A stretch of 6,816 nucleotides of DNA. Origin: Clostridiales bacterium (GTDB lineage: Bacteria > Bacillota_A > Clostridia > Christensenellales > Aristaeellaceae). Below, one piece after another: positions 1 to 4,841 of the stretch; the stretch's first letter is position 1; every line of letters begins with the position of its first letter. The DNA is taken from NCBI GenBank assembly GCA_024684665.1, contig JAIKWN010000018.1, positions 1 through 6,816 of the forward strand, read 5' to 3'. The position numbers and the translations under genes were made by a program. The notes under the pieces were generated by a model. The model worked only from the letters and a program-made list of their open reading frames with translations, made no database searches and was not told the DNA's origin.

Positions 1-57
1 CCTCCGCGGACTTACGTTCCCGCTTGCTGGGCCTATCCTCGGTTTCGGATTGTTCAT
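1..57 (-). CDS. Start of group II intron reverse transcriptase/maturase (partial)
   Basis: An ATG at 57-55 opens a frame that stays open for 19 codons to the window edge (it begins MNNPKPRIGPASGN). It lies just downstream of the domain III-like block, where domain IV and the intron-encoded protein are expected. The intron protein would be a multifunctional reverse transcriptase/maturase that helps splicing and target-primed reverse transcription; class C proteins usually lack the endonuclease domain. None of the reverse transcriptase motifs is inside the window, so the identity rests on position alone. The candidate ribosome binding site is weak (AAGCAAGG just upstream). The start overlaps the stop codon of a short upstream frame in the pattern GGCATGA. 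The true start could also lie further in, beyond the window. Confidence 0.45.
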   Translation of the reverse strand, partial: MNNPKPRIGPASGNVSPRR

Positions 58-479
58 GCCTTGCTTACAGCGATTCGCATTGTTACGACATTAGGCCCTT
101 CCCGGTTCGGTGCTCCCGGTACTATGGCCTCAGCTGACTCCTGGTCACTACGCTTTTTCTCGCACTCGGCTTCTCTCCGCTCTCGCTTCGTTCTTCGCCT
201 CGCTGACCGGGCCTCCCGGGGTAAGTCACAGTTCTTTCGCCGCACAACCTCCGGATTTACTGCTTCGGTCCTACGTTTACCTTTCGGTCTTCGGATTGAT
301 TTGCACCCTTACCCACCGTTTAGCCTTGTATCCGGTTTCTCTTCGTAGGCTCCTCGGCTTTGCTACACCGCTTCCTTCCCTCCTGTCATTGCTGACAGCA
401 GCTTGCGGTTCGCTACGCTTGGCGGTAACTACCCGTGGCGGGACTTTCACCCGCGAGAACTGTGCCATGCCCGGCACAC
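1..479 (-). mobile_element. Class C group II intron, 5' part (domains I to III and start of IV)
   Basis: Read on the minus strand, the element starts at 479 with GTGTGCCGGGCATGGC, which fits the group II 5' consensus GUGYG. Further blocks follow in the order seen in the Oceanobacillus iheyensis class C intron O.i.I1: a GGGTGAAAGTCCC segment (about 453-441), GGAAGCGG (about 373-366), CTTACCCCGGGAGGCCCGG (about 226-208), and the domain III motif GTCAGCTGAGGCCATAGTACC (about 139-119). These resemblances are from memory of that intron, not from an alignment. No long protein is encoded between 60 and 479, as expected for ribozyme sequence. The 3' part, including the catalytic domain V, domain VI and most of the maturase gene, lies beyond position 1, so activity cannot be judged. 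Insertion is immediately after the stem-loop at 486-524, the preferred target of class C introns. Confidence 0.88.
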
Positions 480-485
480 AAATCA

Positions 486-524
486 ACGGGCTGTTGCAGA
501 TGTATGAAATCTGCAGTAGCCCGT
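486..524 (-). terminator. Intrinsic terminator of the ABC operon and intron insertion target
   Basis: On the minus strand the arms ACGGGCTACTGCAGAT (524-509) and ATCTGCAACAGCCCGT (501-486) form a 16-position stem with two adjacent mismatches and a 7-base loop. The T-rich tail TGATTT (485-480) follows. It lies 27 bases behind the stop codon of the last permease gene, so it is the natural end of the operon. The T-rich tail is cut short by the first base of the group II intron at 479. Class C introns are known to recognise such terminator stem-loops as part of their target. Confidence 0.85.
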
Positions 525-550
525 TTCTATGTACAGAGTTAAGCCGGATA

Positions 551-2029
551 TTATTCCTTCACGCCGCCAAGCGCGACACCCGCGATGATGTACTTGCTGA
601 AGGCAAAGTACACAACGAGGAGCGGAAGCGCCGTAAGCGTCAGGCCGAGATAGATGGAACCGAACTCCGTGCGGTAGATGTCGCCGCGGAGCTCTTTGAC
701 CATCATCGGCAGCGTTTTCATGTTCGGATTGGTGAGTAACATGAGGGGGCGCAGGTAGTCGTTCCAGCTCGCGATGACCGCCATGATGCCCATGGTCGCC
801 ATGGCAGGCACCATGATCGGCAGGATGATCGTGTTATAGATGTAGAACTCGCCCGCACCGTCGATGCGGCCCGCTTCCACGAGGGAGATCTGGAAGTTCG
901 CTTCCAGATACTGCCGGAAGAAGAAGACGGTGGAGGCCGCCGCGATGGACGGGATGATCAGCGGCAGATAGCTGTTCACCCACCCCAGCTGGTACATGAA
1001 AATGTAGAAGCCTGTGGAGGTGACCTGCGCTGGGATCATGATGATACCCATGACGATCGCGAATGCCAGATTGCGGCCTTTGAAGCGGTACACCGTGAGG
1101 CCGTACGCTGTGAGCGCAGAGAAGTACACCGACAGGATCGTTGCGCCGAAAGCAATGATGGCGCTGTTGATGAAGCCCGTCTTGATGTCAAAGTTCTTGC
1201 TCTGCAGGACGCGCCAGTTGTTGATCAGCGAGCTGCCCGGCAGGAGCGAGACGCCCTGCTGGATCTCATAGGTGGAACGCGTCGCATTTACGATCATAAT
1301 CCAGAAGGGGATGATCGACAGTATGCAGAGAAAAATGCAAAGCACGTAGATCATGGCCTTCTTCGTGCCCTGCTGATTCATCGCGTTCAGGAAAAGCGTT
1401 ATGATCGGCAGCGCGATCAACGCACACATGAGCGCACGGTTCGTGATCGCGTTCGAATACGGGAGCTTGATCGGGAAGCCACCGATACGCAGGAACGTAT
1501 AGCAGAGCAATAAGATGGCTATGAGGTTCGCAAAGGATGCGAAGGTATAAAGCCGGCTCGCGTACTTGTTCCCGGCCGCCAACTCCAGCGCAAAGGTCAA
1601 AGCAAGCAGGATGAATGCCGCCCAGATGAACATATAGTAGTTCCCGAAGCCAGCATCATAGAGCTTGTAATTGTTGATGACCTGCTGGTCCAGCTCCAGC
1701 ACGGACGGGAGCTTGCCCGGCAGGAGGCTGTAAGTCAGCGCGTCGATCTTGTCGCCGGCTGCACCGGACTGCTGCGCCAGCAGTTCGTCCAGCTTGCTCT
1801 GCTCCTTGTCGACCTGCTTCTGCTGCTTTGCCAGGGTATCTGCATCCTTGCCGCCGGAAACATAGCGGTCATACTTGTCCTTCGCGCGCTGCAGTTTGTC
1901 TTCCTGCTTCGCGATATCTTCGGAGAGGGAGTCAGCCGAATGATCTTCAAATCGTGCGATCGGCAGGAACATACAGATCATCGTAATGAGAAGCAGCGCC
2001 AGGGAAATCAGGCGAATTCTCTTCTTCAT
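551..2029 (-). CDS. Carbohydrate ABC transporter permease, MalG type, with long N-terminal membrane/coiled-coil extension
   Basis: This is an inner-membrane subunit of a CUT1-type sugar importer. The C-terminal part (about residues 225-492) is a complete MalG-like permease with six predicted membrane segments. It carries the ATPase-docking EAA loop as EAGRIDGAGEFYIYNTIILP at 385-404. The usual family length is about 270-300 residues; this protein has 492. The extra N-terminal part holds a membrane segment at about 7-25, then a charged, heptad-like region rich in K, D, E and Q at about 34-90, which is a probable coiled coil. Three more hydrophobic segments follow at about 131-151, 158-181 and 195-215. 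With the N terminus inside, the coiled coil would lie outside the membrane, where the binding protein docks. The ATG start at 2029 lies 3 bases after the upstream permease stop, with AAAGGG as the ribosome binding site inside that gene, so translation is probably coupled. Substrate unknown. Confidence 0.9.
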   Translation of the reverse strand: MKKRIRLISLALLLITMICMFLPIARFEDHSADSLSEDIAKQEDKLQRAKDKYDRYVSGGKDADTLAKQQKQVDKEQSKLDELLAQQSGAAGDKIDALTYSLLPGKLPSVLELDQQVINNYKLYDAGFGNYYMFIWAAFILLALTFALELAAGNKYASRLYTFASFANLIAILLLCYTFLRIGGFPIKLPYSNAITNRALMCALIALPIITLFLNAMNQQGTKKAMIYVLCIFLCILSIIPFWIMIVNATRSTYEIQQGVSLLPGSSLINNWRVLQSKNFDIKTGFINSAIIAFGATILSVYFSALTAYGLTVYRFKGRNLAFAIVMGIIMIPAQVTSTGFYIFMYQLGWVNSYLPLIIPSIAAASTVFFFRQYLEANFQISLVEAGRIDGAGEFYIYNTIILPIMVPAMATMGIMAVIASWNDYLRPLMLLTNPNMKTLPMMVKELRGDIYRTEFGSIYLGLTLTALPLLVVYFAFSKYIIAGVALGGVKE

Positions 2030-2032
2030 GCC

Positions 2033-2983
2033 TTATCCCTTCTTTCTCGGCTTCGGCGCCGCATCACGGTCTTTCATCAGCGTGTTCAGGACGAGCGAGC
2101 AGATCACGATGATGATGAAGAGCACGACGGAAGCAGCGCTCGCCATATTGAAGTTATAGCTGCCCGTGAAGCCCTGCGTATAGATGAAGCGGGCAACGGT
2201 GTTCGTCGTATTGTTTGGATTGCCCTGCGTCATGAGGTGTGGGATGTCGAACATCGTGAAACCGCCGACCAGAGAGGTCACGAGATTGTAGAGCAGGATG
2301 GGCCGGATGAGCGGCAGCGTGATCTTCCAGAAAATCTGCCGGGACGTGCAGCCATCCACCATCGCTGCCTCGAAAAGCGAGGGGTTGATGCCCGAAATGC
2401 CAGCGATCATGATGATCATCGTGTTACCGTACCACATCCACCACTGGATGAACGAGATAAGCCCACGGCTCGCGGCGACGTTCCGGAAGTATTCAAAGGG
2501 CATATTGGTAATACCGAGCGTCTGCAGGAGCGTGTTCACCGGGCCGATCGGATATGAGAACAGGGAGAAGAACAGCATGGCGATCGTCGCAGCGGTGATA
2601 ATATTCGGCATGTAAATGAGCACCTTGAAGGCGCCCTGTCCGCGCAGATTCAAATGCGTATCGGTAAACCAGCTGGCCAGAATGAGAGCCATGCCGATCT
2701 GGGGAACGAAGTTGAACAGCCAGATGATGATCGTATTTCCGAAAGATTCCCAAAAAAGGCGTGAAACCTCATTAGAGGAAAAGAGCACGCCATAATTCCG
2801 GAAACCGACGAAACTGTTGTTCAGAATTTTCTGCCAGCCGACCGCGTCGGTCATCGATGTTTTGAACGTAAAAAAGATCGGATACAGCTGGAAAATGCAG
2901 AAAACAATAAAGAACGGCGCTATGAAGATATAACCGTAGCGGTCGTAATTGATGGTTGATTTCTTTTTTGCCTCCCGCTGCAT
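2033..2983 (-). CDS. Carbohydrate ABC transporter permease, MalF/UgpA type
   Basis: This is the first of two membrane-spanning subunits of a CUT1 sugar importer; it forms a heterodimer with the MalG-type product of the next gene. At 316 residues it is close to the usual size. It has a short basic N terminus, a first membrane segment at about 17-40 with the family-like YIFIAPFFIVFCIFQLYPI, and further segments at about 85-105, 119-143, 178-198, 225-247 and 284-306. The EAA loop that contacts the ATPase is EAAMVDGCTSRQIFWKITLP at 205-224. The frame is open to 3055, but the ATG at 2983 is preferred: AAGGGGTG sits just before it, and the protein then begins with the normal basic cytoplasmic tail. 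A longer form would have to be translated through the hairpin at 3017-3053. Substrate cannot be read from the sequence. Confidence 0.93.
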   Translation of the reverse strand: MQREAKKKSTINYDRYGYIFIAPFFIVFCIFQLYPIFFTFKTSMTDAVGWQKILNNSFVGFRNYGVLFSSNEVSRLFWESFGNTIIIWLFNFVPQIGMALILASWFTDTHLNLRGQGAFKVLIYMPNIITAATIAMLFFSLFSYPIGPVNTLLQTLGITNMPFEYFRNVAASRGLISFIQWWMWYGNTMIIMIAGISGINPSLFEAAMVDGCTSRQIFWKITLPLIRPILLYNLVTSLVGGFTMFDIPHLMTQGNPNNTTNTVARFIYTQGFTGSYNFNMASAASVVLFIIIVICSLVLNTLMKDRDAAPKPRKKG

Positions 2984-3016
2984 ATCTTCACCCCTTTCTG
3001 TATTTGCGGATTTAAA

Positions 3017-3053
3017 GGGGGCTGCCCCTGCCCTTTCGGCGGAGGCAGCCCCC
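3017..3053 (-). terminator. Strong intercistronic hairpin between binding protein and permeases (attenuator or mRNA stabiliser)
   Basis: The minus strand has GGGGGCTGCC (3053-3044) and its exact complement GGCAGCCCCC (3026-3017). The six-base inner arms pair except for one mismatch and one wobble, giving a stem of about 16 positions with a GAAAG loop. Only three T residues follow before AAAT, so termination should be partial. Such hairpins behind the first gene of ABC operons are known to keep the binding-protein message in excess over the permease message, by leaky termination or by blocking 3' decay. Which of the two acts here is not visible. Confidence 0.7.
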
Positions 3054-3090
3054 AATGATTTCAGGTTACGGGTTGCTTACCGTGTTTAGA

Positions 3091-4446
3091 TTACTCGACT
3101 ACGAGGTCGGCAAAGGCAGCCTTGACCTCGGACTTGAAGCCGGCAATCGCTTCGTCCAGCGTCTTCTCGCCGCGGATGTAGGGCAGAGTCGCCTGATCGT
3201 TCCAGAGCCTGTCCATGGTCTCGTCATACGGAGTCCAGGTCTTGCCGGAAGCGATCGCAGCAGCCTCGGCAAACATGCCGTAGTGATCCTGGCCGCCCAG
3301 GAACGGGTTGGGTGTGCCGCCCTCGGCAACGATCTTTTCAACAACAGGCTTGCTGCCTACGAAGTCGCCAGAGTCATGCGCATACTGATAGAGGAATTCG
3401 TCGTTCAGGGTGAAGAACCAGATCAGATCCTTGATAGCCGCCTTCTTGGCGTCGTCAGCCGCAGCGACCTTAGCCGCATTCGCGCCCATCCAGGTGCCGC
3501 CCCAGCTGTACGCTACCGGCGGGTTGGTCATGCGCCAGAGGCCGAAGGTGCCGCCGTTCTCAGCGGAATACGCAGCCAGTTCTTCGTCATTGCGGTCGCC
3601 AGCGCCGCCCACAACGCAGTTGGGCTTCAAGGTGTAATGCAGGCCCCAGGTCGGGAGGAAGTAGCACAGGATCTCGTTGGTGCCGTTCATGCCGGCGAAC
3701 CAGGTCTCGGTCCAGGCAGTGCCCTTCGCGTCCAGGTCCTCTTCAAAGGAGGTCTTCAGCAGGTCGAGCTCGTCCAGCATGACGTCGTCGATGCAGAGCT
3801 TGCCGTCCACAACCCAGCCGTTCTCGCGGTTGTACTTGTAAGCGTTGAAGATGTCGCCAGGCGCGCAGAACATCTTGCAGGCGCCCTCGGAAGCTTCCTT
3901 CAGCTCTTCAGCGGTCTCCATGAAAGTATCCCAGTCGGCAACCTTGGCGGCCATCTCTTCGGGAGACTTGACGCCCAGATACTTCTCAGCCAAGTCGGCA
4001 CGATACATGAGGGAGCCGGGGGTGGACTGCCAGGACAGGCCCTTCTGCGCACCTGTGCGGGTATCCATGCCGATTTCCTTCATGGCCGGCAGCGCGGCAG
4101 AGATCTCTTCGTCGGTGAATCCAACGTCCTTCAGATCTGCGGTCCAGTCGCTGTCGGTGTACTTCTTGACGAAGGCCGCCTCAAGCGTGAAGATGTCAGG
4201 CGCGTCGGCCGCGTTGCCGTCAGCCGCCATCAGGGTATCGACGTGGCTCGTGTACTCGCCGCCGTCCGTCGGATAGATGGTGAAGTTGATCTTCACGTCG
4301 GGATGTGTTGGGAGATAATACTTCTCGATCATACCCTGGAGCTCATTAGTAAAGGACCAGACGTTCAGGGTGATCTCCTCGGCGAAGGCGAACGCGCAGA
4401 TGCTCATCATCGCGAGCGCCAGGGCCAGTGCCAGAACCTTCTTCAT
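3091..4446 (-). CDS. Extracellular solute-binding protein of a sugar ABC transporter (family 1)
   Basis: This is the substrate-capture subunit of the importer, first gene of the operon. The 451-residue precursor begins with MKK, a hydrophobic core of repeated LA units, and a likely type I signal peptidase site AFA/EE after residue 22. The mature part starts with ITLNVWSFTNE, typical of the first strand of MalE-like family 1 binding proteins. It contains aromatic-rich stretches (WAFAGM-like WFAGMNG, WGLHYTL, YSWGGTWMGA near residues 240-330) of the kind that line sugar pockets. The only cysteine in the signal region is residue 17 in MSIC, which does not fit a lipobox, so no lipid anchor is evident. 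The start at 4446 is chosen over an open frame reaching 4542 because AAGGAGG is correctly spaced before it, the signal peptide begins there, and the longer frame would include the operator region. The specific sugar is unknown. Confidence 0.93.
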   Translation of the reverse strand: MKKVLALALALAMMSICAFAFAEEITLNVWSFTNELQGMIEKYYLPTHPDVKINFTIYPTDGGEYTSHVDTLMAADGNAADAPDIFTLEAAFVKKYTDSDWTADLKDVGFTDEEISAALPAMKEIGMDTRTGAQKGLSWQSTPGSLMYRADLAEKYLGVKSPEEMAAKVADWDTFMETAEELKEASEGACKMFCAPGDIFNAYKYNRENGWVVDGKLCIDDVMLDELDLLKTSFEEDLDAKGTAWTETWFAGMNGTNEILCYFLPTWGLHYTLKPNCVVGGAGDRNDEELAAYSAENGGTFGLWRMTNPPVAYSWGGTWMGANAAKVAAADDAKKAAIKDLIWFFTLNDEFLYQYAHDSGDFVGSKPVVEKIVAEGGTPNPFLGGQDHYGMFAEAAAIASGKTWTPYDETMDRLWNDQATLPYIRGEKTLDEAIAGFKSEVKAAFADLVVE

Positions 4447-4450
4447 AGAA

Positions 4451-4460
4451 AATCCTCCTT
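4451..4460 (-). promoter_or_regulatory. Ribosome binding site of the solute-binding protein gene
   Basis: AAGGAGGATT on the minus strand is a near-perfect Shine-Dalgarno sequence a few bases before the ATG at 4446. It decides the start against the longer in-frame upstream extension. Confidence 0.85.
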
Positions 4461-4464
4461 TTTT

Positions 4465-4496
4465 GCGGATACCCGCTGTTTGCCGGGTTTTTCCCG
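4465..4496 (-). other. Leader with two small hairpins in the ABC operon 5' untranslated region
   Basis: The minus-strand leader contains CGGG-AAAAA-CCCG (4496-4484) and GCGG-GTAT-CCGC (4476-4465). A competing pairing ACCCG...CGGGT would use the 3' arm of the first and the 5' arm of the second. The stems are short (4-5 bp), so a regulatory role is only a possibility. The second lies just upstream of the ribosome binding site. Confidence 0.3.
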
Positions 4497-4500
4497 TGTT

Positions 4501-4515
4501 ACAAACGACGTTTGT
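4501..4515. promoter_or_regulatory. Operator-like palindrome 1 (LacI-type), downstream of the transcription start
   Basis: The bases acaaacg-a-cgtttgt form a perfect 7-bp inverted repeat around one central base. Its core CAAACGTCGTTTG (minus strand) matches the pattern of the neighbouring palindrome at 4528-4540 (AAACG, two bases, GTTT). The centres are 26 bp apart. Sites of this kind, with a central CG and A/T-rich flanks, are typical of LacI-family sugar repressors. The location just downstream of the predicted transcription start would allow roadblock or polymerase exclusion. The regulator gene is not in the window. Confidence 0.6.
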
Positions 4516-4527
4516 AAAACAAGTTAC

Positions 4528-4540
4528 GAAACATCGTTTC
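4528..4540. promoter_or_regulatory. Operator-like palindrome 2 (LacI-type), overlapping the start of the transcript
   Basis: The bases gaaac-atc-gtttc form a 5-bp inverted repeat with a 3-base centre. It shares the AAACG..GTTT layout with the palindrome at 4501-4515. It lies about 5-17 bases downstream of the predicted transcription start, so a bound repressor would block initiation. Confidence 0.6.
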
Positions 4541-4551
4541 ATCTGGTTGGT

Positions 4552-4580
4552 ATCATAGCATATCCGTTTTCATTTTGCAA
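4552..4580 (-). promoter_or_regulatory. Sigma-70/SigA-type promoter of the ABC importer operon
   Basis: On the minus strand, -35 TTGCAA (4580-4575) and -10 TATGAT (4557-4552) are separated by exactly 17 bases. The bases TGC directly before the -10 box make it an extended -10 promoter. The predicted transcription start is near 4545, giving a leader of about 100 bases. It is the best promoter match in the gap between the citrate and ABC operons, and two operator-like palindromes follow directly. Confidence 0.75.
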
Positions 4581-4637
4581 CCCCTTTTTCGCTTTCTTTG
4601 AAGATTTTCGATAATTTTCGGAAACGATTTTATTCGA

Positions 4638-4649
4638 GAAACCGTTTTC
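4638..4649. promoter_or_regulatory. Possible upstream auxiliary operator
   Basis: GAAACCGTTTTC reads as GAAA-N-CG-N-TTTC, a palindrome with one mismatched pair and a central CG, similar to the two operator-like sites downstream. It lies about 60 bp upstream of the -35 box. It could be an auxiliary repressor site allowing looping, or a catabolite-type site. Related half-sites (CGTTTTC, GAAACGAT) are scattered nearby at about 4564-4571 and 4621-4628. Confidence 0.35.
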
Positions 4650-4698
4650 GTGTTAAGTTTGGAAGGACAGTCATTTATGTCTGCACTCCTTTCGTCAA

Positions 4699-4719
4699 TT
4701 ATGAAAGAGTCTTCCATAA
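4699..4719. repeat. 21-bp near-perfect palindrome
   Basis: The arms TTATGGAAGA and TCTTTCATAA (minus strand) surround one central base and match at 9 of 10 pairs. It is directly followed, on the minus strand, by TTGACG, a good -35 hexamer. No convincing -10 box lies 16-18 bases further, so a second promoter is not called. It may be a regulator binding site or a small transcript structure. Confidence 0.45.
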
Positions 4720-4770
4720 CAGAATGAAGCAACCCAAACCACCCTGCCCCGCCATGTGCAGCGGGACGCT

Positions 4771-4805
4771 AAAAAGCTGCGCGCCGGAAATCCCGGACGC
4801 GCAGC
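4771..4805 (-). terminator. Intrinsic terminator of the citrate operon
   Basis: On the minus strand, GCTGCGCG (4805-4798) pairs perfectly with CGCGCAGC (4783-4776). CCGG/CCGG extends the stem after a single-base bulge, with a 5-base loop, and TTTTT (4775-4771) follows. It starts 36 bases behind the stop codon of the CitMHS gene, marks the operon end and insulates the ABC promoter downstream. Confidence 0.92.
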
Positions 4806-4841
4806 CCTGCAGTATGGAATTGTTGTTCCGGAAACTGGGTC

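Larger units (their letters stand above)
4447..4770. other. Gap between the citrate and ABC operons
   Basis: No gene is supported here. The lower half (4447-4580) holds the ABC promoter, two operator-like palindromes and the leader. The upper half holds a possible third operator (4638-4649), a 21-bp near-palindrome (4699-4719) and a short weak stem-loop with arms CCCGC/GCGGG near 4749-4766. That stem-loop lies behind the citrate operon terminator and has no T-run. Confidence 0.6.

Noticed and set aside
1..479. Ribosomal RNA or a protein gene as explanation for the structured GC-rich segment
   Set aside because: No 16S or 23S signature is present, and reading frames are short. The minus strand matches group II intron domain I and III blocks and begins with GTGTG.
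110..739. 209-residue plus-strand frame spanning the intron boundary, the terminator and the end of the permease gene
   Set aside because: It crosses three unrelated elements all read on the other strand and matches nothing I recognise.
2984..3055. Upstream in-frame extension of the MalF-type permease
   Set aside because: It would add 24 residues translated from the hairpin and lacks a ribosome binding site; the ATG at 2983 has AAGGGGTG before it.
4447..4542. Upstream in-frame extension of the binding protein
   Set aside because: It would start almost at the transcription start, run through the operator sites and bury the signal peptide inside the protein.
3055..4614. 519-residue open frame on the plus strand opposite the binding-protein gene
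   Set aside because: It is a shadow of the minus-strand gene in GC-rich codon usage. The minus frame has a signal peptide, ribosome binding site, promoter and family similarity; this one has none.
4630..4674. 14-codon minus-strand reading frame starting with ATG at 4674
   Set aside because: It has an AAGGAG upstream, but the spacing is long, no promoter is convincing, and the peptide shows no recognisable feature.
4749..4766. Second terminator behind the citrate operon
   Set aside because: The CCCGC/GCGGG stem is short with a loop of several bases and has no T-run; the terminator at 4771-4805 already explains the operon end.
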